Positions 16,984 to 27,914 of a stretch of DNA of 64,000 nt are shown here, piece by piece. Position 1 is the first letter of the stretch. Every line of letters begins with the position of its first letter. The translations under genes and the position numbers were made by a program. The DNA comes from Spiroplasma kunkelii CR2-3x (GTDB taxonomy: Bacteria; Bacillota_I; Bacilli_A; Mycoplasmatales; Mycoplasmataceae): positions 1,116,001 to 1,180,000 of the forward strand of contig NZ_CP010899.1 in assembly GCF_001274875.1 (NCBI RefSeq), written 5' to 3'. Under the pieces are notes generated by a model, which was not told where the DNA came from, made no database searches, and saw only the letters and a program-made list of their open reading frames with translations.

Positions 16984-18705
16984 ATGCAAGACTTTACTAA
17001 AATTAATAATAAAAAAAAAATTACTAGTTATGAACATTTAAATAAAAAATATGATTTAAATTTTAGTGACTTTAATTTTGGTTTTTACTGAGAAATATTT
17101 AAAGACTTTGTTGGTGATACATTGAAACTCTTAAATTATTATATCTTTTATCTAATTTTTTATCAGTTAAGATTTCTTTTTCTTCGGTATGTATCATTTC
17201 ATTAGTTCACGCTGTTATAATACCGCTACCCTTACCAACTTTACCCATAATTTTATTACCATTGGCATAACCGGCAAAAGCAATACGAACACCACTAGGA
17301 AAAACAATTTCTCCACCTTCTTTAACATTTTTAGGTCAAATAATACCATTTTCATTGTCTGGTCATAAATCAATACCATATTTATCATATAAGTAATTAC
17401 ATACATTAATTGTATCTCCAAAAGTAGTGTACTCATGTGTATTAGCATATCTTCGTAAAATATTAGATGAAGCATCAGTAAAATTACAAGCATAAAATAA
17501 TTTTTCTGCTATATGATTTCATGTTTTATTAGTACCATGACCCACAGAGACAAACTTAAAAAAACTTAGTGAAGTAAAATAACGGGCATAACTATCGTTC
17601 GAAAAGTTTAAAAGTATCTTATGAAAAATACACCGATGAAAATAATAATGAACAATATAATTTAGACAATCCTATTCCTATAAAAGAATTATCTTGGACA
17701 TTTAAAGAATAAGATAGTATAATAAAACAATATATAACAGTAACAACATATTTTCATAAAACATATTCTAATGAATTTACTTTTAATCCTTTTGATAAAT
17801 ACCACGTATTTTACGAAAAATTTGTAACCCCATATTTGCCTTTAAATGAAAGAATTAAAAATATTTTAAAATAACATAACCAAATATAATCAGAAAATAA
17901 ACAAGCATTTAACAATTTAGGTGTTTTTAATTTACAATTAACAATGGGAACTGTTTGAAATAAAATACCTAATATTACCAAAAAATTTGTTTTAACAAAT
18001 AAAGAATAACGACCAGACTTATTTGAACTTGAATATTACGGATTTGAATATAACAACAATGACCCTAGTATTTATGTTTTACGAAATTATCGTAAATATA
18101 TTAAAGAATATAATTTACCAGATTTTTATAATACAAATACAAAACAGTATCAATTTGATAGTTATTAAATTGGTGTTGATTATGCTAAACCATACCGTAT
18201 TTTTATTTAGTGGATATAAAATTAATGAAGATAACAAGTATAATAAATATTTAATTGAAGAAAATGTTATTACTCCTAAAAATACAATGAACTTAAATGA
18301 TTTAGTTGAACATTATGAACAATGAATAATTAATACATTTGATAAATTTGATGGTTTTGAATATTCCACATTTCATTATGACATTAATGCCCATGATTTT
18401 ATGCAAAAATTACAAGAAGATATTTACCCGTATTTAGGTTATAAGATTAAAATGTTTAAAGCTAAAAAACATCAAACATCCCTTAATAAAGAAGCGGGAA
18501 TAATTAATCGTGTAACATGAATACGAAAAATGTTTGTTCAAGGCAAGATATAAGGAATATTATATAATTTACCATTTTTAGATAAATGTATTAGTGAATT
18601 AAGATTTAGCGATACCAAAAAATATACCCGATAGTAAAATGTATCACGACGCATATGATGCTTTTGTTTTCTGGTTCTTATCCATATCGCTTTAAAATGG
18701 GATTA
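16984..18705 (+). pseudogene. Phage terminase large subunit, scrambled and decayed
   Basis: 16984-17120 reads MQDFTKINNKKKITSYEHLNKKYDLN. 17560-18705, with several stops, reads YEKFVTPYLPLNERIK, YYGFEYNNNDPSIYVLRNYRKYIKEYNLP, IGVDYAKP (nuclease-domain start), IINRVTWIRKMF and YNLPFLDKCISELRF. The middle part, 17125-17540, is inverted: on the minus strand it reads GHGTNKTWNHIAEKLFYACNF, GEIVFPSGVRIAFAGYANGNK, then GSGIITAWTNEMIHTEEKEI. The order fits an N-terminal ATPase and a C-terminal RNase H-like nuclease of terminase large subunits. A tailed phage once resided here. Confidence 0.6.
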
Positions 18706-18898
18706 TAGGTAATTTATTTTTGGCCGATAGGTTGATTTTCTTAAATTTTTATGATAAAATAATTTATAAATTAAAAAAAGTTTTGAGGTTTTTTCAAACA
18801 AATTTGGGAAACTTTATAAAATTCTTCGCTTAATGCTTAGAGCTTAGTGCTTAGAATTTTTCCCAAGTAATTTGAAAAGCGCGGAAAAATTTTTTTAA
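18706..18898. other. Non-coding, repeated GCTTA(A/G)TGCTTAG tract
   Basis: No gene. 18827-18856 holds related units GCTTAATGCTTAGAG and CTTAGTGCTTAGA. These are flanked by imperfect inverted blocks (TTTTCAAACAAATTTGGGAAA against TTTTCCCAAGTAATTTGAAAA), so the stretch could form a large cruciform or RNA hairpin just outside the island boundary. Confidence 0.45.
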
Positions 18899-18937
18899 AA
18901 CTTTAAGGACCGCGTAAAATATTCTGTTGGTCATACC
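18899..18937. repeat. Left inverted repeat of the mobilisable island
   Basis: Contains GACCGCGTAAAATATTC followed by TGTTGGT. The reverse complement of 28716-28750 gives GACCGCGTAAAATATTC followed by GGTTGGT, with AACTT(T)AA on the other side in both. About 30 bases match in inverted orientation, enclosing 19.0-28.7 kb. Confidence 0.6.
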
Positions 18938-19149
18938 TTATTCTAATAAATATTTACTTATTAAAATAAAATTCCTAAGAAAAAGATAATTTTATCTTTT
19001 TTAATTAATTTAATCATAACATAAAAGTAATAATTTAAAATACAAAAAATAATAATTCGAAAATTATTTAATAAATTTATTTTAAATTATTGATTTTTAC
19101 TTTAAATTTTAGACAAAACCTTGTGCTTGGTGAGCAACATTTTTATTTA

Positions 19150-20499
19150 TTAAAAATTGCTGAATATGTTTATCTTCATTTTTAAAATAATAATTATATT
19201 CTTTTTCATTTTTTTGTTTAATTTATTAAGATAAAACTCAATTAAATTAACACCATTTTCTTTTGCCATTTTTATTGCAATAATATTTTTAAAAACTTTT
19301 TCACTGTATGATTTAGCACCATATCCTTTTAATCATTTGACATTATGCGAAATTTGTGGTTCGGTACAAGACCCCATATATCAATCCTCTTTATAAAATT
19401 TAATACCCTCAGAATTATTTTTGATATATTTAATGAAATCTTTGATTTTATCTTTTTTATCTTTTAAGAATGGATATTCTTTAATATTTTTTCTTGTAAT
19501 TAATTTTTTTAAATATTTTATTGCTTCATCAGGATCGCCATTTTTAAATAATTTATTCATATCTCAATAAATTTGTTTTCTCCTTTTTTCATTATCGGTT
19601 AAATTTTTAGTAAGTTTTCTTCTTCGATAAGGAAATATTGTTTTTAATTCTTTCATTAAATGAAATTGATCTAAAATAAAAATTGCACCAATTTCATTAG
19701 CAAATTTTTGGATTCATTTTGCTCCATCACCTGCTAGCGTTAACTTACAATTTTGAATATTAAAATTTTGATTTAAAAAATGTAAAAATTCTTTTTTATA
19801 TTTTTTAATAAGATAGTATTTATTTTTTACTGATTTCATAACAATAAAAATTTTTTTATCTTTTAGAACATTTTTACTTTTAGTGCTTTTTATTTCATCA
19901 TACCCAGTATGAAAATATGCTGTTCTAAACATATTTTTTTCTATTTTTCTATATTTTGTTAAATTACTAAATGAATCATCAACCCCAGCATACAAATATG
20001 GTGTTTGGACAATTATTTTTTCAGTCTTTGTTTTTAATTGTTCTTTAAATAATTTATCAAAATCAACTTCCTTATTAATGTTTGTGATTGTCATCTTAGA
20101 TATATTTAATCTTGGGTACATATCCATAATATCTCTTTGTCTTTTAGCACTGTCCATTAATTTTCAAAGTTCTATTTTAATACTTAAAATAATTGTTTGA
20201 TTATTTTTTAAACCAATTTTTTTATTTAATAAAGTTGTTGTTTTGAATTTATTATCTTTTTTATCACGATAACCAAATCTTGAAGCTTTAATTATAATAT
20301 TGCCAAAGGGAGTTTTTATCATTTTATTCTTTTTCCCTCACAAAATATAACCATTTTTGCCATTACGGTTTTGCTCTCTTAATTTTTGATCAAGGTTTTC
20401 ATATTTTTCTTTCATTTTTTGTTTTCCAATTAAATTAACATCGATATTTACTTCTTCAACAAAGTTTATATCTTTAAAACTATTAAAAACATTTAACAT
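19150..20499 (-). mobile_element. UPF0236/ISLre2-type transposase, nearly intact copy 2
   Basis: One frame of 449 codons under code 4 from MLNVFNSFKDINFVEEV. Motifs: YLYAGVDDSFSNL near 150, LTLAGDGAKWIQKF near 255 and FILDQFHLMKELKTIFPYRRRK near 275, the DGAxW and DxFH core of the UPF0236/ISLre2 transposase family. Near the 3' end the frame shifts in a run of seven A, so the last 35 or so residues are altered; another frame continues to HQAQGFV. It could still be partly functional. It is the first gene inside the island's left inverted repeat. Transposition by this element may explain local mobility. Confidence 0.7.
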
Positions 20500-20733
20500 A
20501 TGCTTATATTCCTTTTAAATCATCATTGCATGATAGTAAAATTTTATACTGCTTAAAATAATTTGTCAGCAGTTTTATTACATTATTTATTGTTAGAAAA
20601 ATAAAGAAATTAAGTAATTTTTTTTTCTTGTTTTATTAAAAATAAAAATTTTATTTCTAAAAAATCTAAAAAATAGTTTTCATATATTTTTTTAATAAAT
20701 TGTGTATTTTTATATTTATTTTATATTAGTCTC

Positions 20734-20876
20734 TTAGACACTTCTTACATTAACTAATTAATTTAATTGTTGTAAATATTATTTTATATTTTCAAAAAAT
20801 GCTTATTTTAAAATTTTATTTGATTAGTTAAATTTTAAATTTTTATTATTTTGTAGGTAATGCAAAAGGCGTCTAA
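20734..20876. repeat. 143-bp stretch with imperfect terminal inverted repeats
   Basis: The left end TTAGACACTTCTTACATTAAC and the complement of the right end, TTAGACGCCTTTTGCATTACC, match at about 17 of 21 positions. It has no gene and is A+T-rich inside. It may be a miniature element or the outer end of the adjacent transposase-bearing element. The rest of 20500-20919 shows nothing recognisable. Confidence 0.4.
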
Positions 20877-20919
20877 TATATAAAAGTAGTTTAATTTTTA
20901 AATTTTTTTAATTTACAAT

Positions 20920-23424
20920 TTACACAATTAAATTCTTTAATTCATTAATTATTTTATCTTCACCATTAATTGAAATTGTTTTAATTCTATAAATTTTAAT
21001 TCCATTTTTTTCAAGTGCTTTATCTTTAACTTTATCTCTTCATAATTGAATTGATTTATTATGTTGTTGACCATCAACTTCAATTGCTATTATTGGTTTT
21101 TTTGAAATTTTATTAAAAATTAAAAAATCTAAATGTGACCAAGGATGATTAATAAATTGTTTTTCTCTATCATTAAATCCTTCTTGATTTTTAACAACCA
21201 ATTTTAAATTGTAATGCTTTATATATTTAATATCTATAATTTGATTTATTAATTTATCTAAAATTTTTGAAAATATATATTCTGATGTTTCTCCAATAAA
21301 TCCATTAAATTTTTTTTCTTGTGTTTCTATTTCATAATTACTAGAAGATAATGCAGCAAAAACACCGATTGTCTGTTTAAAGAAAGTTTTTCCTTTATAT
21401 AAAACATTAATATAATTAATTAGCCTTGTAATATCATTGTTTTTATTAGTTTCACAAATTCTTTTATTAACTACAACAACAAGCTCATCTTTAGCACGTG
21501 ATACAGCAACATTTACCAAATTAGAATTTGCTGAAAATTCTAAATTTGAAACTTTATCTTGCGTTATACAATAAATAATCTTTTTTTTATCTCTTCCTTG
21601 AAATTTATGAACTGTATTAATTTCAATATCTTTTGCAATTGATAAAATTAAATTTTTAATTTTCTTTGATTGTTCTGCATAAGGAGAAATAACACCAATA
21701 TCATTATAATTATATTTATTTTCTTGTTCTAATAAATTAGAAACAATATGAGCCTCAGATTCTGAAACTCAACTTCTATTTTGTCTAATAGCTCCAGAAT
21801 TTGATTCAACTTCAATAACGCTCATTGCTTCATAATTATCTGGATATAAATTATATGTCATTGGGATTAATTTATTTTCATAATAAATTTCATTACAAAA
21901 ATTAATAATATCAGGATGACAACGATAATGTTCTTGAAGTATAACATTGGGAACCCGATTACCAAATAATGAAGAAATTGCATTAATTGGATTATTATTA
22001 CTAATTAATAATTCTTTATTATGTGGTTGAATTTGACTTTCTAATAATTTTTTATCAATTCTTTTAAAGTTTTCATCATCGATTTGTTTTAATTGTTTTA
22101 GATCACCAACAATAATTATGTTTCTTGCTCTTGCCATTGCTGGTAAACAACTTAAAAAAGTTGCTTGAGAAGCTTCATCAATAATCAAATAGTCAACTGT
22201 TTTATAACTTAAATTTGAATAAGTACCAATAGAAGTTATTGTACTCAATAAGAATGGTGCATAATTAAAAATATAAGATGATAATGATTGAATTTTTTCT
22301 TTATTATTTAATTCAACAATTAAATTTTGTTTTATTTTTATATTTTCAAATCTATCCTTAATTTTTTGATTTAACTTATTCATTGATATTTTTTTAATAT
22401 TTTTAATAATATCGTCATAATTTTGATCATTAAGTTTATTTTGTAGTTGATAAATAGAATTTATAGTTTTTTTTAAATTAAGTTCTGCAAGTTTATAATT
22501 AAACCATTCATTTAAATGAGTTTGTCCTAATTCATTTAAATTTTTAACTTTAATTTTAAAACTTATTTTTAAAAAAAATCTTTGAAAAAAACTTATTTTT
22601 TCTTTTTTAAATATTTTATTTTTAACTAATTTCAATTTTTGAATTTTATTTTCATTTAATATTTTTTTTATTTTTTTAGAATAAGTAATTTTAGAAATAT
22701 CCATATTCAAAGATTGTAAAAAATAAAGTAAATTATTAAATTCTTTCTTTTGTTTTTGTTCTTCGTTTTTTAGTATATTCAATTCATTAAAATCTTTTAA
22801 TAAATTAATATTTTCTGCAATATTAATTTCAGATAATGAATTAATTTTAATATTATTAATATAGTTATTTTTTAGGATTTCTCAAGAATCAAGAAATTTA
22901 TTTTTAGATTTATTTATATTGTCACTATTCCCAGCAAATGTACAAAGAAAATCAAGTTTCATTTCTTTTAACTTATCATAAATGTTTTTGACAGCTTCAT
23001 TATTATTTGAAACAACTGCAACAGTTTTGTTTTTATTTTCTAATAAAATATTAAATAAAATATTAATAATTGTTTGAGTTTTACCAGTTCCAGGAGGGCC
23101 TTGAATTATAGAAAAGCTATTTTTATAAATGTTTTTGACAGCTTCATATTGACTTAAATTAATACCAACAGGAAAAATTAAATCTTTTTTTAAATTTTTA
23201 TCTTGATCTAAGCTATTTGAAAATATTTTATAAAGTATAGTTTGTTTAAAAAAACTAGCATTTATTTCATTTTTTAACTTTGAAATTAAACCATATTTGT
23301 CATTTAAAAAATCATCACTTAATACTTTGAAAAATAACTTTTCTTCTTCATTTTTATAATAATTTGATAACATATTTATAAAATTTTTAAAATATTTATA
23401 ATTTTTTAAAAAAATATCATTCAT
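20920..23424 (-). CDS. SF1 helicase fused to PD-(D/E)XK-like nuclease domain, 834 aa
   Basis: One uninterrupted code-4 frame. The start MNDIFLKNYKY is chosen because GGAGG lies 11 bases upstream. Walker A IIQGPPGTGKTQT is near residue 110, then SNNNEAVKNIYDKL (motif Ia) and a long coiled insertion. Walker B is YLIIDEASQATF near 420. Then VGDLKQLKQID, LQEHYRCHPDIINFCN (motif IV/V region) and LVNVAVSRAKDELVVVV (motif VI). The C-terminus has HPWSHLDFLIF...KPIIAIEVDGQQH and RDKVKDKALEKNGIKIYRI. This pattern (D..EVDG.QH..RD..K) is like the MTES_1575/Vsr-type or DUF2726 nuclease domains often fused to UPF1/DNA2-like helicases in defence islands. Likely a DNA-targeting defence or element-stability enzyme; the role is inferred. 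Confidence 0.85.
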
Positions 23425-23689
23425 TATTAAATTAACCTCCATTAAATATGAATTAATACATAATTCATATGAATTTTCTTTTTTAGATTATATCATATAC
23501 AATATGGAAACTGATATTGTTAAATAATTATATAGTTCTTATAAAATTTTAGATAATTATTATTTAATTAATCAATTAAACTTTGTTTTATTTTTGTTAG
23601 ATAAAGATAGAAAAATTAAGAAATCTTCTTTACTTTTTTTCTCTTATTTTTTCTATTTATCAAATAACTTTATTGTTTTTTATCATTTA

Positions 23690-23850
23690 GGTAGAGTTTC
23701 CCTTAGTTGTGGTTTAGTTAATCACTTGCGACTACTATTCTGCCCCATGTAGTACTAATTTAATTAGTTGATTAACCTTAACAGATATCCTCCCACTTCG
23801 TTTATTTTTAAGTGTTCCAGTTTGACCACTTTGTGAAATCTTATTATTTA
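23690..23850 (-). ncRNA. Candidate structured element E (three-way junction)
   Basis: GTTAATCA (23717-23724) pairs with TGATTAAC (23769-23776) and encloses two hairpins: ACTAC/GTAGT (23731-23735 with 23749-23753, loop of 13) and the palindrome ACTAATT-T-AATTAGT (23754-23768). It is G+C-richer than its surroundings and lies in the gap between traG and the helicase gene on the minus strand, so it could be a leader or a traG 3' element. No known class recognised; no second copy found here for covariation. Confidence 0.4.
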
Positions 23851-23859
23851 TAAAAATAA

Positions 23860-25938
23860 TTATTCCTTTTCAGTATAATTATTGGTTTCTTGTCTTTTAA
23901 TTAATTCTATTTCAAGGTTTTTAATTTTTTGTAAAAGTAAATTTATCATTGTTTTATTTTGAAAAGATTTGTAATTTGTATTTTCATACTCTCTTAATTG
24001 CATTTTTAAATTATTAATATTTGTCTTAATTTCTGTTGTTGTTAAATTTACAAATTCATTAATTTCATTTTCTTTTATTTCTTTTTTGTTATTTTTAATA
24101 TCATAAAAATATTCTTTATTAAAATTTATATAATTAATTTCTTTTAATTGAAATATGTTTGTTTTTTCTACTAACTTTAAATCTTTTCATAGTTTTAAAG
24201 TTATTTTCATTGGGTTATAGCGTGCTATTTTAACAATTCCTTGCCCTTGTTTTAAATTTGCTAACTCACTAGTTAACATTAAGGGATGACTTTTTAAATT
24301 TTTTGAAACACTAATATTGTTTTTATTTTCATTAATACTAATTTGTTCAATTGTTTTTGTTCCAAATAATTCACTATAATATTTTATTGTTTCTAAATCG
24401 TTGGTATGTAAGAAAATATGCATCCCACAGTTATTTAAAATAATTTTTGCTATTGTATCACCATAATTTAATTTTAATTGGTTGATATCTTGTAAAATAA
24501 ATTGAAAAAATATGTTTCTGCTGCGCGAAATACTAACTCATTTTTCAATGTTGTTTATTTTTGTTAAATTAGCAAATTCATCTAAAATAAAATATACTGG
24601 TTTTTCTAGTTTTTGTTCTAGTATTTCACTTGCTTTATTTGTTAAAAATTGATAAATTTGACTAATTAATATTGCTATTAATTTATAGTAATTATCATTT
24701 TCGTCACTAAATATGATGTATAAAACTGTTGGATATTCGATAAAATCATTGTAATTAATATCATTTTGGGATGTTAAATTACGAATAAAATCATTGTTAA
24801 ATATTTCTAAACTTTTTGCAACAGTCATTAAAATAGCATCTAGTGTTCGATTTTCTTTACTATCAATTAAAACTTGGCTTGCGGTTATTTTGGCAATGCT
24901 GGTATTTTTTCGATTATTAAGTCATTCAACTAGATCTTTTTTAAGACTAGCAATGACAGCAACAGACGCCATATTAAATTTGTTTAAAAATAATTCTTGG
25001 TTTAAATTTTCTTCGATTTCTGTTGTTAAATTATTTTTGATTATTTTATCTTCATAATCTTCTAATATTGCCAAAATAATTCCTTGAATAATCATGCTTG
25101 CTGAATTATTTCAAAATTCATCTTCAATATTTTTGTCAATTAACATACGACTAAGTGATCTAATTTTATCTTGATATTTTATTTTTCACTTTATTTTTTC
25201 TTTTTCGTTATTGGTAATTAACATTTTAATAAAGTAGTCGTAAATTATTTTTAGTGGATTTCAAGTATTTCCTTTTTCCAAATTACGAAAATCAATAACT
25301 TTTATTTTATAACCATTTTCTGCTAAAAATCCACTGGTTAAATTGTATAATTCTCTCTTGGGGTCGGTTATAATCATATTTGGTTTAGTGGTTGATTTTC
25401 CGTTTAAATAAATTGTTGGCAATACTATTCCTTGTGTTTTTCCACTTGCTGTTGAGCCAACAATAACACTATGAATATTATTTTTTAAGTTAAACAATAA
25501 ATCTTTTTTGTTTTTATTACAGTTAAAAACAAAACCAGTATTTTTATAATTATCTTTGATATTAACTTTATCACTAATATCATCAATTTCTTTTATACTT
25601 AATCATTTACTATCCCCAAAATCTATTTTATCAGTTGTTTTAATTGCAGTTTCTTTACTTTTCACTTTACTAAATAAAACAAAATAAAAAAACCAGCAAT
25701 AAAAACCTAAGCTTAACCCAAGTGTTATTAATAATCCGTATTTATTTTTAATTATATAATTTCATCAGGATAATATTTTAAATTGCTTAATTTCATTTAT
25801 AAATATTGTCATTTCTTTTCAATTAATAAAAATTGAATAACCTATTCCAAATAATGTTAAACAAAAAATAAAAATAATTGGAACAAAACATGCACCAATT
25901 AATAAACTTATTTTTTTCTTTTTAATTTTATTTCACAT
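23860..25938 (-). CDS. traG: VirD4/TraG-type conjugative coupling ATPase, 692 aa
   Basis: One code-4 frame. Two N-terminal membrane segments (about residues 8-30 and 58-80), then the linker. Walker A VGSTASGKTQGIVLPTI is near 155 and NMIITDPKRELYN (the DPKGE/L motif of coupling proteins) near 185. Walker B is VYFILDEFANL near 440 and the ISRSRNIFFQFILQDINQL motif follows. A Glu/Asn-rich coiled C-terminus ends the protein. It carries DNA with attached relaxase to a membrane channel. It starts 4 bases after the relaxase stop, so the two form a mobilisation unit. Known in Spiroplasma plasmids. No VirB4-like pump gene is in the window. Confidence 0.88.
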
Positions 25939-25942
25939 ATTT

Positions 25943-27125
25943 TTATAACTCTCTTTCTATACTACTCACTAAATCATAACCTTTTTGCATAATAGGATTA
26001 ATTTTAAAAACCATTTCATTAAATTCTTGTTCAATTAAACTCATATTTTTAAAATCTGATTCTTTTGCACTAGGAATTGTGGTAATAATTTTGTAGTATT
26101 TTATTTTTTCTGCTAAATCTAAATATTTAGTTAATTGGTTTATTTCATAATCTGTAAAATTATTTTCATATTTTAAATATTGTTTAATTTCATAAATTAA
26201 ACTATCATAATCATCACTGATGCTTTTAATTTTGTTAAATTCTTTAACATTGCCTTTCGTAGATATGTACTCATCAAATAGATTATTAATTTCGTTTTCT
26301 AATTTATTTCGTTCAAATTCTTTAACTTGTCGAAAATTCATAGTGTTATAACTACCTTTACCACCAATTTCACCAGGTTCTATTTCATAACCTGCTTTTG
26401 TTAAATAATTAGCATGGTAATTATTAAACTTTTGTAGTTGTTTTTTGCCACCAAAAACCCTATTATTACTAATTATGTATCTTTCTTCATTGAGCTTTTT
26501 TGAAAAAACTTTACTAATTGGAATAAAACCAAAATGAATATGGGGTGTTGTTTCGTCCATATGAACTGTTGAATATAAATACCCAATATCTGTTTTAAGA
26601 TTATTTTTCATTCATTGTTTCATAAAATTTATTTCAATATTAACTCATTCATTTAATTTATAATAATTTATACTTTCAGGAATTAATTGTCCCATTTTAC
26701 GCGTATCTGTTTTTTTTGTCCCATACTTGAATATCTGTAAATTGACATATTCCCATTTTTTCAAATCATTCTTGTCTTGTTGCTGGCAAAACAACTTCTA
26801 TGTAAGTATTGTGTTTATTACAAAAATCTTTAAAAGTTGATTTTTGTGCTTCACTATATTTCTGTTGTTGTTTATTTCAATCTTCTTCTATATTTTTTAA
26901 TAATTCAAATCTTTTATTATTTGCTAACTTAAAACCTTTATCATTTATAATTTTTTCTTTTTTATCACTAACATAATAAAAATTATATTTTGTAAATTCA
27001 GAATTAACATTTTCAGGTATTCCAATTCTAAAATTATGTCTTATTAATTTATTAACACTTTTACTACTATATTTTTTAAAAGTTGCAATTGGTGGTGATG
27101 ACCTAAATTTATCTTCTTTTTCCAT
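25943..27125 (-). pseudogene. MobV-family relaxase, single frameshift in an A8 run
   Basis: Two adjoining frames. The N-terminal part, MEKEDKFRSSPPIATFKKYSS to FTDIQVWDKK, ends at a stop right after a run of eight A near 26723. Removing one A continues into TDTRKMGQLIPESINYYKLNEW and the rest. The core motif VHMDETTPHIHFGFIPIS is the MobV metal-binding motif (HxDExxPHxH). A helical C-terminal half follows to SSIEREL. This enzyme nicks oriT and pilots the strand. The ribosome site AAGGAGG lies before the ATG. Either inactivated, phase-variable by slippage or a base-call error. It lies directly upstream of the coupling-protein gene. Confidence 0.82.
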
Positions 27126-27180
27126 CTTTTTATCCTCCTTTTTTGGAAATTTTTACCTTTTAAAATTTATTAAATTTAGA

Positions 27181-27215
27181 AAGCCAAAATGCTTGCTCAT
27201 CATACATTTTGGCTT
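27181..27215. promoter_or_regulatory. Candidate oriT hairpin
   Basis: AAGCCAAAATG at 27181-27191 and CATTTTGGCTT at 27205-27215 form a perfect 11-bp inverted repeat with a 13-base loop, 56 bases upstream of the relaxase start. MobV relaxases usually nick beside such a repeat just upstream of their own gene. The nic position cannot be assigned. Confidence 0.5.
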
Positions 27216-27255
27216 TGCCAAAATATTTCAAAAATTTCATTTTTATTTTGTCTAA

Positions 27256-27501
27256 TTAATCATCTTTTTTTGAAAATTTATTACTATTAAAATATTTTAA
27301 ACTTTCTTGGTATATTTGTTTTTGTTCTGCTTTTTTAATTAAAACTTGTTTATTCATTTCTAATAAAAAAGGGTGCAGTTTTTCTCAATTAACCTCACCC
27401 TCAATTTTTCCATCTTTATTTTTAATATAAAAGTTTTGATTTTTAAAAATTGTAATAAAACAATAATCTTTGTTATATTGTAATTTAAAATATTTGCTAT
27501 T
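27256..27501 (-). CDS. Hypothetical basic protein, start unclear
   Basis: An open frame reading NSKYFKLQYNKDYCFITIFK, then NKDGKIEGEVNWEKLHPFLLEMNKQ and a basic end FNSNKFSKKDD. No ATG stands in a suitable place; an ATA or ATT start, or fusion by frameshift to the upstream small gene (27506-27631), is possible. One TGA Trp. It sits between the putative oriT and the small coiled-coil gene. Family not recognised. Confidence 0.4.
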
Positions 27502-27505
27502 TATA

Positions 27506-27631
27506 TTAATTTGCTATTTTCTTAAAATCTTCTTTATATAATTGTTGTTGTTTTAACTCAGTAAGTTCTTTTTTAAGTGCTTCATTTTCTTCTTGTAATT
27601 TATCAAATTTAATTGATTCTGTTATATTCAT
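27506..27631 (-). CDS. Small coiled-coil protein, short paralogue, 41 aa
   Basis: MNITESIKFDKLQEENEALKK onward, then ELTELKQQQLYKEDFKKIAN. It is a shortened relative of the 89-aa protein at 767-1036 with the same N-terminus and the same LYKEDF motif. GGAGGATAA lies upstream. Purely helical; could be an oligomerising partner. Links the mobilisable island with the phage-like early regions. Confidence 0.5.
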   Translation of the reverse strand: MNITESIKFDKLQEENEALKKELTELKQQQLYKEDFKKIAN

Positions 27632-27717
27632 TATTTATCCTCCTCTTAAATAACTAAGCGATCATCTAAAAACTTAAATAAAAAAATAAAATAAGAGTCA
27701 CAAACAAACATATTTAT

Positions 27718-27837
27718 CTATTTTTTCTTTTTAAAGATATATGGGTTTTTTGCAAAAATACAATAAACATTTGTGCATCATAAATTTTTATTATCACCAT
27801 CTATTTTTGATCTACATTTAGGACAACTTTTCCTCAT
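27718..27837 (-). CDS. Small zinc-ribbon protein, 39 aa
   Basis: MRKSCPKCRSKIDGDNKNLWC then TNVYCIFAKNPY and a Lys-rich end. The CPKC ... CTNVYC pattern is a classic four-Cys zinc ribbon. The AAAGGAG ribosome site precedes it. Such proteins occur often on mobile elements as transcription or DNA-binding factors; the actual role is unknown. Confidence 0.6.
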
Positions 27838-27873
27838 TATTTTTATCTCCTTTATTTTTTATTTATCAAAAAT

Positions 27874-27911
27874 AAAAAACCAACTAATTTTAATAAATAG
27901 TTGGTTTAATT
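27874..27911. terminator. Terminator within the island operon
   Basis: AAACCAACT ... AGTTGGTTT (27877-27885 with 27899-27907) followed by T-rich sequence; A-rich on the other side, so it works on either strand. It splits the minus-strand island genes into two units. Confidence 0.75.
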
Positions 27912-27914
27912 TTT

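Noticed and set aside
17215-17493. Leu/Val-rich minus-strand frame of 92 codons
   Set aside because: Out of phase with the terminase-like reading of the same strand, which gives a far better protein (GEIVFPSGVRIAFAGYANG).
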